From positions 248,001 through 312,000 of the forward strand of contig JACOUT010000011.1 in assembly GCA_016177705.1 (NCBI GenBank): a stretch of 64,000 bases of DNA, given 5' to 3'. The stretch comes from Deltaproteobacteria bacterium. Its GTDB lineage: Bacteria > Myxococcota > UBA727 > VGSZ01. Of the stretch, positions 44,204 to 52,940 are shown one piece after another (position 1 is the stretch's first letter; each line of letters opens with the position of its first letter). Under the pieces are notes generated by a model. The model was not told the origin of the DNA. It did no database searches and saw nothing but the letters and a program-made list of their open reading frames with translations. The translations under genes and the position numbers were made by a program.

Positions 44204-47200
44204 ATGCGCGCAATTCGCCTCCCGCTCGTCGCTCTCTTCGCCCTGCCGGCCGCGGTCGACTGCAGTTGCCTCGACCCGCTGCAGGGCCTGCCGACGCCCA
44301 AGATCGAGATCCTCGATGACGCCGGCAATAGCCACCTGACGGCCGAGCCCTGGCTGACGGTCGACTTCGGCGACGCCGACAGCGGCCAGCAGCAGCAGCG
44401 CACGCTCACCATCAAGAACGTCGGCACCGGCCGGCTCGAGCTGCAGAGCATGTGCGTGGTGGCGGCGGCGGACGTCGAGACGGCGCGCACGGCGCCCTGC
44501 ATCCTCGGCGCTGCGCCCTTCACCTTCGCCTCGCTGGTGGGCCAGGTGGCGCGCGCCGACGAGAGCCTGACGCTCGCCGTCACCTTCTCGCCGCTCGCCG
44601 GCGGGCCCGCCTCAGTGTTCTTGCAGGTGGGCAGCACCGCCAAGGACGAGCCGGTCGCGGCCGTGCAGTTGACGGGGCGCGGCACCGACGGCCGGCTGTG
44701 CGCCGAGCCGGGCGGCATCATCGACTTCGGCCAAGTGGCGGTCGGCGTCACGCAGCCGGGCACGGTGACGTTGCGCAACTGCGGCGTGAAGCCCGTGACC
44801 ATCGCGACCATGGCGTTCGCGCAGAACCCCGACCAGGCCTTCACCTTCACGCCGCAGGGCGGCGACCCCGTCGGGCGCACGCTCGCCGAGAACGAGACCG
44901 TGGTGCTCGACCTGACCTTCACGCCGCAGCAGGCGGGCCCCTACCGAGACGCGCGCGCCGGCGACATCATGATCACCACGGCGGCGCCCTTCGCCGCGCA
45001 GTACGACCTGCTCTTGCTCGGCGACGGCGTCATCCCGCCCGCGTGCAAGATCAACGTCGTGCCCGAGACGCTCAACTTCAACGCGGTGGCGTCGGGCACC
45101 ACGCAGACGCGCCAGATCATCATCCAGTCCGTCGGCCAGTGCGGCTGCACCATCGACGCCATCGCCGGCCCCGAGCCGAGCACCACCGGCTTCGCCTTCC
45201 CCGCGGGCGAGCTGCCGGCCGCCTACCCCGTGGTGCTGCGCGGAACGGTGGGCTGCGACGGCGATCCGGCGGGCGCCGACGCGGCGCCGACCAACCTGAC
45301 GCTCGACGTCAGCTACACCTCGCCGGTGCGCGACAACCCCGTGGTGGATCGCGCGACAGTCACCGTCACCGTCAGCGACGAGACCGAGCCGACGCAGCTC
45401 GTGAACCTGGAGGCGAATGGCGGCGGCGCGCCCTACTGCCAGCTTCAGGTCGAGCCCATCTACACGCAGCAGTTCGGCTTCAACGTCGTCACCGGGCGCT
45501 GGGGCGTGGTCGAGTTCGGCCGCACCTCGGTGCACACCGAGAAGCGCCTGCCCATCACGCTCGAGAACATCGGCAACGCCGACTGCACCGTCAGCTCGCT
45601 GACCTACGACGACCCAGACAACACCTCGATCAACGAGTTCCGGCTCGAGAACGCCGACGGCACGCCCGCCATCCCTGCCGCGGCCTTCACGGTGTCGTCG
45701 GGCGTGCCGCGCACCTTCTTCGCGGTGTTCGCGCCCACGCACACCATCGACAACGCGAGCCCCATCTCGTTCTCGTTTGGCTCGTACTCCGCGACCATCC
45801 CGGGCGGCGATCCGAGCGAGCCCTCGCGCAACATCATCTGCGGCGGCGGCATCCTCACCGACCCGAACGAGAAGTGTAACGGCGTGCGCTTCGAGACCGA
45901 CGACACGCGCACCGACGTCAGCGCCTCCGACCAGGACCCGGGCGTGTACTCGATCGGCTTCTCGGGCACGCCGGTCGAGCCCGACGTCGATGTCATCCCG
46001 CCGGAGCTCGACTTCGGCCTGGTGACGCTCGACTGCGGCTCGCCCACCATGCGCACCACGCTCTACAACAACGGCGGCGACGGCCTGCGCGTCATGCAGC
46101 CGTTCGTCGACCCGGCGACCAACCCTGAGACGTTCCGCGTCATGGGCACCAACAACCCGACCGGCTCCTGGCCCTACACCATCAACCCTGGCGCCAGCAT
46201 GAGCATCGACGTGCGCTACTACGCGCGTCAGCTCACCATCGAGAGCGCCAACCTGGTGGTGCCGACCCAACTCCCCGACGGCAACGAAGGACCGCCCGTC
46301 TCGGTGCCGCTGCGCGGCCAGGGCACCACCGATACCTTCCAGACCGACGTCTTCGATCAGTTCACCGATCCCAAGGTCGACGTCTTGTGGGTGGTCGACG
46401 ACTCCGGCTCGATGAGCGACTTCCAGGACGAGCTGTCGGCCAACTTCCCGCAGTTCTTCACGCTCTCGGGCGTGTCCGGCGCCGACTACCACATCGCCGT
46501 CACCACGACGCTGTGGGCCGACGACACCTGCATGGCGGGCCCGGGCTCGTGCTCGGTCGACGCCGACTGCGGCGCCGGTGGCCAGTGCATCATGGGCCTG
46601 TGCACCGCCGGCGACGCCGCCAACACCTGCGACGACCACGAGATGGCCGGCTGGTACACGGCGTGCGACCCGGCGCGTGGCCACTACATCTCGCCGACCT
46701 CGGCGACGCCGGACGCCGACTTCGACTGCAATGTGCACGTCTCCGATCCGGGCAACGTCAACCCCAACCGCCCGAGCAGCGACAGCGCCGAGGGCGGCCT
46801 GCGCGCCGCCATGAAGTTCCTGTCGCCGCCGCTCATCGACGACCCGAACGCCAACGGCGGCTTCTTGCGCGACGACGCCAAGCTGCACATCATCTTCGTC
46901 GAGGACGAGCCCGAGCAGAGCAAGGGCGGCGTCGACCAGTACATCGACTTCTTCAAGAACGTGAAGGGCTTCCGGAACGCGTCGCTGGTCGCGGTCAGCG
47001 CCATCGCCGCGCCTCCCGGCGGCTGCACCTACACCGCGTCCGACGGCAGCAGCATCCAGTTGCAGGACGACCGCTACCAGGTCGTCGTTGACGAGATGAA
47101 CGGGCGCTTCCAGGAGATCTGCAACGACGACTGGAGCGGCATGATGTCGCAGCTCGGCCTCGACTCCATGGGCCTGCGCGTCGAGTTCTTCCTGTCGCGC

Positions 47201-47404
47201 GCCGCACAGCCGGGCGCCATCGACGTGTGCGTGCGCAACCCGGCCGCCTCGCCGACCTGCACGCCGGTGAGCGAGACCAGCGAGGGCGCGGCCACCGGTT
47301 GGTTCTTCGATCCGGCGTCGAACTCGGTGGTGTTCAACGGCACCTCGGTGCCGCCGCGCGGCAGCCGCATCGAGGTCAGCTACGGCACCGCCTGCTATCC
47401 GTGA
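44204..47404 (+). CDS. VWA / choice-of-anchor D surface protein
   Basis: A 1066-residue exported protein. The N terminus is a signal peptide ending at VDCSC; the Cys residues suggest a lipoprotein though the lipobox is not standard. Residues about 30-700 hold at least five choice-of-anchor D / ASPM-SPD-2-Hydin-like beta sandwich repeats (LTIKNVGTGRLEL, VTLRNCGVKPVTI, ITLENIGNADCTV). From about 725 a von Willebrand A domain has its MIDAS DDSGSMSD, interrupted by a Cys-rich insertion (CSVDADCGAGGQC). A final small domain follows. Probably a surface adhesin or scaffold. Start at ATG 44204 (ATG 44192 is possible); no convincing ribosome site for either. Confidence 0.82.
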   Translation: MRAIRLPLVALFALPAAVDCSCLDPLQGLPTPKIEILDDAGNSHLTAEPWLTVDFGDADSGQQQQRTLTIKNVGTGRLELQSMCVVAAADVETARTAPCILGAAPFTFASLVGQVARADESLTLAVTFSPLAGGPASVFLQVGSTAKDEPVAAVQLTGRGTDGRLCAEPGGIIDFGQVAVGVTQPGTVTLRNCGVKPVTIATMAFAQNPDQAFTFTPQGGDPVGRTLAENETVVLDLTFTPQQAGPYRDARAGDIMITTAAPFAAQYDLLLLGDGVIPPACKINVVPETLNFNAVASGTTQTRQIIIQSVGQCGCTIDAIAGPEPSTTGFAFPAGELPAAYPVVLRGTVGCDGDPAGADAAPTNLTLDVSYTSPVRDNPVVDRATVTVTVSDETEPTQLVNLEANGGGAPYCQLQVEPIYTQQFGFNVVTGRWGVVEFGRTSVHTEKRLPITLENIGNADCTVSSLTYDDPDNTSINEFRLENADGTPAIPAAAFTVSSGVPRTFFAVFAPTHTIDNASPISFSFGSYSATIPGGDPSEPSRNIICGGGILTDPNEKCNGVRFETDDTRTDVSASDQDPGVYSIGFSGTPVEPDVDVIPPELDFGLVTLDCGSPTMRTTLYNNGGDGLRVMQPFVDPATNPETFRVMGTNNPTGSWPYTINPGASMSIDVRYYARQLTIESANLVVPTQLPDGNEGPPVSVPLRGQGTTDTFQTDVFDQFTDPKVDVLWVVDDSGSMSDFQDELSANFPQFFTLSGVSGADYHIAVTTTLWADDTCMAGPGSCSVDADCGAGGQCIMGLCTAGDAANTCDDHEMAGWYTACDPARGHYISPTSATPDADFDCNVHVSDPGNVNPNRPSSDSAEGGLRAAMKFLSPPLIDDPNANGGFLRDDAKLHIIFVEDEPEQSKGGVDQYIDFFKNVKGFRNASLVAVSAIAAPPGGCTYTASDGSSIQLQDDRYQVVVDEMNGRFQEICNDDWSGMMSQLGLDSMGLRVEFFLSRAAQPGAIDVCVRNPAASPTCTPVSETSEGAATGWFFDPASNSVVFNGTSVPPRGSRIEVSYGTACYP

Positions 47405-47497
47405 GCAGGTAGCGGGGCGCGCGGGCTGAATACTGGGGTCTCCTTACGTTTCGGTGGGTTGCCGAGGTGGGCCGAACACACTGGTCGTCGCTGGGGT

Positions 47498-47903
47498 CCT
47501 TGTAGGGGCGGGGCTTGTCCCCGCCCGCCATCCGCCAACAAGGAACGGAAGACAAAGCAGGTGGGGCTTGTCGCCGCGCCCTCGTGGTGCGTTTGCTGCT
47601 CTCGCGAGAGCAGGCGGCGGTTCGCCCCCGTTCCCCCTCCTAGATCCTCCCCCTGTCGGGGGAGGCCGTTCCGGGTCCACGATGCGGCAAGGCGCAGTTG
47701 CACGGCTCTCCCCGGTGGGGAGAGATCTAGAGTGGGGAACGTCCCACCCCGACGCCAGCACCCCGGCACGCCGGCGCTCCGCAATGGAACCGCGCCACGC
47801 TCGCGCGAGAGCAGCGAACCTCACTCGAAGGCGGGACAACAAGCCCATCTTCTTCTTTCATGGCGGCCACGCTGCGGGCGGGGACAAGCCCCGCCGCTAC
47901 AAG
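47498..47903. repeat. composite nested palindrome with two REP copies
   Basis: Fills most of the gene-free stretch 47405-47992. Outer arms are two REP copies in opposite orientation (47498-47529 and 47871-47903), the same element as at 5005-5034. Inside are matching inverted motifs: an 18-base perfect palindrome at 47596-47613 mirrored by a near copy at 47798-47818, and two hairpins with CTCCCC...GGGGAG arms near 47650-47675 and 47703-47720. The halves read as imperfect inverted copies of each other, about 200 bases each. No open frame here has a coding character; any ORF crossing it is repeat-derived. Confidence 0.65.
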
Positions 47904-47992
47904 ACCCGGCCCACATGGCCCACGGAAACGTCAATCGATCCGAAAAGTGGACCTCCGTTGCACGCCGGCGCACGCTGGCGGCGGAGGGAGCC

Positions 47993-48160
47993 ATGAGTAT
48001 GAAGAAGCCCACCAAGACCGACCGCGAGCTGTTCACCGAAGCGCTCGAGCTGTTCGATCGCCCGGAGGCGGAGCTGCGCCAGCGACCGCTCGACGCCGAC
48101 GAGGACGTCGACGGCTTCATCGACACGGCCTTCGCCAACATCACCATCCCGCCGTACTGA
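47993..48160 (+). CDS. 55-residue protein, unknown function
   Basis: A short acidic protein starting MSMKKPTKTDRELF and ending FANITIPPY. ATG at 47993 has GGAGGG five bases upstream, better than many larger genes here. Composition (helical first half, DADEDVDGF acidic middle) looks protein-like, and the longer in-frame reading upstream is just the repeat patch. No family recognised. The convergent neighbour ends 6 bases away. Confidence 0.6.
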   Translation: MSMKKPTKTDRELFTEALELFDRPEAELRQRPLDADEDVDGFIDTAFANITIPPY

Positions 48161-48166
48161 CGCACC

Positions 48167-48787
48167 TCACGGGAGGGGGGTAATGACGAGGTCGTCGTAG
48201 AAGACCTCGCTCTCCCACGACGTGAACGCTAGCCGGTCGTTCCGCGGGCCGAACAGCGGTGCCGGATCTGCGTAGGCGAGCACGCGCTCGCCGTCGATCA
48301 AGAGCTCGAGCGTCTTGCCGTCGGTGCGCTGCACGGTCCAGCGGTAGCGCCGGCCCTGCTCCCACTTCTTCTTCAGCTCGACACGCCCGCGCTCGTGCTC
48401 GTCCAGGCGCGCGATGGCGCTGATGGTGTTCTGCCAGCCGCCGAGGATGACGATGTAGCCCGACTCGTGGCGCAGGCCGTCGCCGAAGATCTCGATCTTG
48501 GTGTCGACCGCGGGCGAGCGCGACCAGGCGGTGAATTCGACGCGCACGTTGTTCGCGAGCGCCACCTCGAGCCAGAGCGGCTGGTTGTGATCGCCGAGCG
48601 ACGAGAGCGCGCCGTCGACGACCCGCCACGAGCCCGCCGCGCGGTAGCGCGCGCCGAGCGCGCCGCGCTCGAACTCGTCATGGAAGGGCTCGGGCGCGGC
48701 CGGGGCACGCGGGCACGACGCGAGCAGCGCCGTGAGGCCGGCAGTTGCCAGGGAGAGGGACACGGGGCGTAGGCGACGTCGTTGCAT
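48167..48787 (-). CDS. lipoprotein with laminin-G/ConA-like domain
   Basis: A 206-residue predicted lipoprotein: basic start MQRRRLRPVS, hydrophobic helix and lipobox LASC. The mature region FHDEFERGALGARYRA with SWRVVDGAL is the opening of a concanavalin/laminin-G-like beta sandwich often found in glycan-binding or glycosidase-linked proteins; ELLIDGERVL and VFYDDLVITP are further strands. Function is unknown. ATG at 48787 is chosen for the signal peptide; the in-frame extension is antisense to prmC. Divergent from prmC across about 50 bases. Confidence 0.78.
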   Translation of the reverse strand: MQRRRLRPVSLSLATAGLTALLASCPRAPAAPEPFHDEFERGALGARYRAAGSWRVVDGALSSLGDHNQPLWLEVALANNVRVEFTAWSRSPAVDTKIEIFGDGLRHESGYIVILGGWQNTISAIARLDEHERGRVELKKKWEQGRRYRWTVQRTDGKTLELLIDGERVLAYADPAPLFGPRNDRLAFTSWESEVFYDDLVITPLP

Positions 48788-48839
48788 GTCGATTGGTGGC
48801 GCGGTTGACAGCCGCTCGCCATCGTTCCACGCCGTCCCC

Positions 48840-49700
48840 GTGACCGACAAGCCGCGCACCATCCGCGCGCTGCTCGCGGCGACGACGCCGTGGCTAGCCT
48901 CGCGCGGCGTCGACGGCGCGCGCACCGACGCCGAGATCCTGATCGCGCACGCGCTCGGCCTGCGGCGCCTCGACCTCTACCTCGATCTCGATCGTCCGCT
49001 CGACGATGACGAGCTGGCCAAGGCGCGCGCGCTGGTGGCGCGGCGCGGCAAGCGCGAGCCGGTCGCGTACCTCGTGGGCACGCGCGAGCTGTGGGGCCTG
49101 GCCTTCGAGGTGACGCCCGACGTGCTGGTGCCGCGCCCCGAGACCGAGCACCTGATCGAGCTGGCGCTGGCGCGCCTGCCGGTCGACGTCGAGGGCGCGG
49201 TGGTCGACGCCTGCACCGGCTCGGGCTGCGTCGCCGTCGCGCTGTTGCACGAGCGCCCAGGCCTTCGGGTCATCGCCACCGACGTGTCGAATGCCGCCTG
49301 TTCGGTGGCGCTCCGAAACGGCGAGCGCCACGGTGTCGACGATCGCCTCGACGTGCGGCTGGGCGACCTGCTGGCACCATGCGCCGATCTGAAGGACGTG
49401 CTCGCGGTGGTGGCGAACCCGCCCTACGTGCGCGAGGACGAGAGGCCGTCTCTGGCGCCGGAGCTCGGCTTCGAGCCAGCGCTCGCGCTCTTCGGCGAGG
49501 GCGACGACGCGCTTGGGCACCACCGGCGTCTGCTCGCACAGGCGCGTCCGCTAGTGCGCCCCGGCGGCTTTCTCGCGTGCGAGATCGGCGCAGAGCAGGG
49601 GCAGCACGTGTGCGCCTTGCCCCACGAGGGCTTCGGCGACGCGATCGTCTCGAACGATCTCGCCGGTCGCCCGCGAGTGGCGTGCTGGCCGCGGACCTGA
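48840..49700 (+). CDS. prmC: release factor glutamine methyltransferase PrmC
   Basis: A 286-residue SAM-dependent enzyme N5-methylating the GGQ glutamine of peptide release factors. The family ends with NPPYV as catalytic motif, seen in AVVANPPYVRED; VPRPETEHLIE and DACTGSGCVAVAL are the typical preceding motifs. GTG at 48840 places the N terminus near the conserved helical domain (TIRALLAATTPWLASRGV); the upstream in-frame ATG at 48798 is less likely. prfA is not in the window. Confidence 0.93.
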   Translation: MTDKPRTIRALLAATTPWLASRGVDGARTDAEILIAHALGLRRLDLYLDLDRPLDDDELAKARALVARRGKREPVAYLVGTRELWGLAFEVTPDVLVPRPETEHLIELALARLPVDVEGAVVDACTGSGCVAVALLHERPGLRVIATDVSNAACSVALRNGERHGVDDRLDVRLGDLLAPCADLKDVLAVVANPPYVREDERPSLAPELGFEPALALFGEGDDALGHHRRLLAQARPLVRPGGFLACEIGAEQGQHVCALPHEGFGDAIVSNDLAGRPRVACWPRT

Positions 49701-49739
49701 AAAGGTAAGAATCGGCGGTTGCTACACGCTGGAGGGTGG

Positions 49740-51425
49740 ATGCGCGTCGGCGACGTGGTGGTGGCACACGGGGTCGTCAAGCGCGCAGACGTCGAGAGCG
49801 CGGTCGCCGACGCCAAACGGCAAGGGCGCCGCGTCGGCGACGTACTGGTGGAGCGCCGACTGCTCGACGAGCGCGAGCTGTACCGTGCGCTCGCGGAGCG
49901 CTGGGGCCTGCCGTTCGCCGACGCAGACGCGCTGTTCGTGCGCGTTGACCCGAGCATCGCCACGGTGTTGCCGCGCCGGTTCGTCGAGGGCGTGCAGGCG
50001 ATGCCGCTGTGCACCGAGGGCGGCAAGGTGCTGGTGGCCACCGCCGATCCCACCATCGACATCATGGAGATCGAGCGCGCGCTCGGCACCCACGCGGTTA
50101 CGCTGGTCGTCGTCACGCCCACCGACCTGACGCGGCTGAAGAGCGCAGTCGACCTCGGGCAACTGCAGCCGCTCGCCAAGGAGAAGGCAGAGGAGCGCGG
50201 CACCGACCTGCTCGGCGAACAGCGCTTCAGCGCCGAGCTGGTCGCCATCTTCGACGCCATGCTGGTCGACGCCATCGCGCAGCGCGCCAGCGACCTCCAC
50301 CTCGAGATCTACGGCGACCACGCGCGTGTGCGCTTCCGCATCGACGGTGACCTGCACGACGCGCCCCGCTACCAGCTCGGCAAGCAGCAGCTCGCCGGCA
50401 TCATCAACGTGCTCAAGGTCAGCTCCGACCTCGACATCGCCGAGCACCGCCTGCCGCAGGGCGGCCGCTTCACCGCGCGCGCCAAGGGGCGCATCTTCGA
50501 TCTGCGCGTGCAGACCCAGCCGTCGTTGCACGGCGAGCACGCGGTGGTGCGGTTGTTGCCGCAGCACGAGCAGTTGCTCGGCATCGAAGACCTCGGCTTC
50601 CCCAAGGAGCTGGCGGCCCGCTATGCGCGGCTGTTGCGCATCCCCGCCGGGCTCGTGCTGGTGGTCGGGCCCACCGGCTCGGGAAAATCGACGACGCTGT
50701 ACGCAGCGCTGCAGGCGCTTGCACATGACCAGACCCGCAAGGTCATCACCGTCGAGGATCCCATCGAGTACGCGCTCGACGGCATCCAGCAGGTGGCGGC
50801 GCGCGCCGAGCTCGGCTTCGGCTTCGCCCAGGCGATGCGCTCCTTCGTGCGCGAGGACCCCGACGTCATCCTGGTGGGCGAGATCCGCGACGCCGAGACC
50901 GCGCTCGAGGCCATCCGCGCCTCGCAGACCGGCCACCTGGTGCTCTCGACGCTGCACTGCAACGACGCGGTCGACGCCGTGCAGCGGCTGCGCGATCTCG
51001 GCATGCATCGCAACTCCATCGCCTCCGAGCTGTTCGCCGTCATCGCGCAGCGCCTGGCCAAGCGCATCTGCCCGGGCTGCCGCACCGAGGTAGCGGCCAA
51101 GAAGGAGCTGGTGGCCGAGGTGTTCCCCCACGGCGTGCCGAGCGGCTTTCGCTTCTTTTGCGGCAAGGGCTGCGCGCGCTGCGGCGGGCTCGGCGCGCTC
51201 GGCCGCATCGCCGTCGTGGAGTTCCTGCCCACCGGGCCGCAGATGCGGCGCGCCATCGCGCGCGACATCCCGCTCGACGATCTGCGCGGCGAGGCGCTGC
51301 GCTCCGGCCTGGTGCCGATGCGCGACCACGCGCTCGCGCTCGTCGAGGAGGGCGTCATCGCCTTCGACGAGCTGCCCTGGCTCCTGCCGCCCGAACGGCT
51401 GGCCCCCGACGAGTCGCCGCGGTAG
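49740..51425 (+). CDS. type II/IV secretion ATPase (GspE/PilB family)
   Basis: A 561-residue secretion/pilus assembly hexameric ATPase. The N-terminal domain (2-60, VGDVLVERRLLDERELYRAL) is the GspE/PilB N-terminal module. Walker A GPTGSGKS ends at Lys316-Ser317, followed by the Asp box ITVEDPIEY, Walker B VILVGEIRD and His box TGHLVLSTLHCND. A tetracysteine zinc site is in CPGC and CARC near 445-490. ATG at 49740 with GGAGGG upstream; an upstream TTG at 49719 is unneeded. Whether it powers type II secretion or type IV pili cannot be told, as no partner genes are present. Confidence 0.93.
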   Translation: MRVGDVVVAHGVVKRADVESAVADAKRQGRRVGDVLVERRLLDERELYRALAERWGLPFADADALFVRVDPSIATVLPRRFVEGVQAMPLCTEGGKVLVATADPTIDIMEIERALGTHAVTLVVVTPTDLTRLKSAVDLGQLQPLAKEKAEERGTDLLGEQRFSAELVAIFDAMLVDAIAQRASDLHLEIYGDHARVRFRIDGDLHDAPRYQLGKQQLAGIINVLKVSSDLDIAEHRLPQGGRFTARAKGRIFDLRVQTQPSLHGEHAVVRLLPQHEQLLGIEDLGFPKELAARYARLLRIPAGLVLVVGPTGSGKSTTLYAALQALAHDQTRKVITVEDPIEYALDGIQQVAARAELGFGFAQAMRSFVREDPDVILVGEIRDAETALEAIRASQTGHLVLSTLHCNDAVDAVQRLRDLGMHRNSIASELFAVIAQRLAKRICPGCRTEVAAKKELVAEVFPHGVPSGFRFFCGKGCARCGGLGALGRIAVVEFLPTGPQMRRAIARDIPLDDLRGEALRSGLVPMRDHALALVEEGVIAFDELPWLLPPERLAPDESPR

Positions 51426-51434
51426 CGGCGCCTG

Positions 51435-52106
51435 TCAGCGCGGGGCGCTGCGCTCGGCCACCGGCCCACGTAGGCGCTGGCGCGCGGTGGCGAGGATGCT
51501 GAGCACCTCGTCGTCGGAGGTCTGCTCGAAGTCGGCGTAGTGGCCGCCGACGCTCGAGAGCTGCAGCGGCACGTAGGGACAGATCACTTCGTCGGCAAAC
51601 TGCGCGCACGCTGCCAAGCCCTCACGCGAGCCTACCGGCACAGCCAGCACGACGCGCGTGGCACCGGCGCGCCGCAGCGAGCGCAGCGCGGCCCGCGCCG
51701 TGACGCCGTTGGCCACCCCGTCGTCGACCACGATGACGGTGCGGCCGGCGACCCGCGGCGGCGGCCGGCCGTCGCGGAACCGGGCGGCGCGCGTCTCCAC
51801 CTCTGCGCGCTTGGCACCGATCACCGCCGACAGCGAACCCTCGTCGACGCCGACGGCGTCGAGTAGCGCGGGCTCGAGCACGACCTCGCCGCCCTCGGAG
51901 ACCGCGCCCACGCCGAGCTCCTCATGGCCGGGCGCGCCGATCTTGCGCGACACCCAGACGTCGAGCGGGGCGCCGAGCGCGCGCGCCACCTCGTTAGCGA
52001 CGGGCACCCCTCCTCGCGGCAGCCCCAGCACGATGGGATCGGTGAGCTGCGCGCGCCGAAGCGCGTGCGCGAGCTGACGGCCGGCGTCGTTACGGTCCTG
52101 GTACAT
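51435..52106 (-). CDS. phosphoribosyltransferase domain protein
   Basis: A 223-residue type I phosphoribosyltransferase-fold protein. The PRPP-binding motif is VIVVDDGVANGVTARAAL near 125-142. GLPRGGVPVANEVA near 28 is the usual start of this stand-alone group, annotated as predicted phosphoribosyltransferase (COG1926-like). The substrate base is unknown. Convergent with the GspE-type gene and divergent from the HisH-like gene. Confidence 0.87.
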   Translation of the reverse strand: MYQDRNDAGRQLAHALRRAQLTDPIVLGLPRGGVPVANEVARALGAPLDVWVSRKIGAPGHEELGVGAVSEGGEVVLEPALLDAVGVDEGSLSAVIGAKRAEVETRAARFRDGRPPPRVAGRTVIVVDDGVANGVTARAALRSLRRAGATRVVLAVPVGSREGLAACAQFADEVICPYVPLQLSSVGGHYADFEQTSDDEVLSILATARQRLRGPVAERSAPR

Positions 52107-52238
52107 GATCCCTCCGTCCCGTCACGGTGCGCACCGCGCGTCCACCGACGAGAGGGCATTTTCGCTCAAACGGGCGCTGGGGCGCGTCACGTGCGGGTCA
52201 TGGGCCGATTTGCCCTGCGCTTGAGCGCACAGGCGAAC

Positions 52239-52940
52239 ATGCACGAGACTGCGGCGGTGGGCGTTACCGCCACCGTCCTCGACCACGGCGCCGCACGCAC
52301 GCGGAGGTTGCTGGCGGCGCTGCGCTCCGTGGGCGTAGACGCCCGCCTGGCCGACACTACGCTCGCCGCGCGCAGCGCCGACGTGCTGATCGTGCCCGAC
52401 GGCGACGACGACGACGCGGGCCTGGCGCGCGGCGCCGGCCCGGGCGTGCGCGACGCCATCGCCGAGTTCGCGCTCACGGGCCGGCCGCTGCTCGCCATCG
52501 GCCTCGGCGTCTCGCTCTTGCTCGAGGGGCAGGTGCACGGCGGCGCGCCGGCCGGCCTCGGACTGTTTCGCGCGCCGGTGCAGCGCTTCGATCCGCGCAT
52601 GACCGACGAGGGCGAGCGGCCGCTGTTGACGCCGCACGTCGGCTTCGCGCTCGTGGTCGGCCTCGATCGCCACCCCTTGCTCGCGTCGCTGGCGCCCAAG
52701 AGCGCGCCCGGCGCTTGGTTCGCGTTCCGCCACCGGCTGTGCGCGCCCGCGCGCGTGCCGCAGGCCAACGTCGCCGTCTGTCACCACGGCGTGCCGTTCG
52801 CCGGCGCCATCTGGAAGGACGCCATCCTCGCGGTGCAGTTCTTGCCGGAGCACTCGGGCCGCGTCGGCCTCGAGCTGCTGCGCGCCTTCACGCAGCCGCG
52901 CGCCGCCGTGCCGCCGGTGGTGGAGGGGCGCGCCTCGTGA
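52239..52940 (+). CDS. HisH-like glutamine amidotransferase homologue, catalytically degenerate
   Basis: A 233-residue class I glutamine-amidotransferase-fold protein that aligns along its length with HisH, the glutaminase of imidazole glycerol phosphate synthase. The fold is kept (VLDHGAARTRRLLAAL; TPHVGF in place of PHMGW; QFLPEHSGRVGLELL). The nucleophile Cys of GICLGMQ is Gly88 here (AIGLGVS), the catalytic His of QFHPE is Leu202, and only Glu204 remains. It therefore cannot release ammonia from glutamine by the known mechanism. Overlaps the HisF-like gene by 4 bases. Start uncertain: ATG 52239 chosen, ATG 52200 possible. Recent frameshifts or stops are absent, so this is a maintained pseudoenzyme, not a pseudogene. 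Confidence 0.82.
   Translation: MHETAAVGVTATVLDHGAARTRRLLAALRSVGVDARLADTTLAARSADVLIVPDGDDDDAGLARGAGPGVRDAIAEFALTGRPLLAIGLGVSLLLEGQVHGGAPAGLGLFRAPVQRFDPRMTDEGERPLLTPHVGFALVVGLDRHPLLASLAPKSAPGAWFAFRHRLCAPARVPQANVAVCHHGVPFAGAIWKDAILAVQFLPEHSGRVGLELLRAFTQPRAAVPPVVEGRAS

Noticed and set aside
44612..46888. Minus-strand 758-codon ORF
   Set aside because: Antisense to the VWA/choice-of-anchor gene, which has clear domains and signal peptide.
47444..47996. Several 130-180 codon ORFs in the repeat patch
   Set aside because: They translate the palindromic repeats in different frames (GAGLVPAR-type strings) and have no ribosome sites.
52239..52940. Genuine hisH and hisF histidine genes
   Set aside because: The catalytic Cys/His and both Asp residues are replaced and the flanking genes are not histidine biosynthesis genes.
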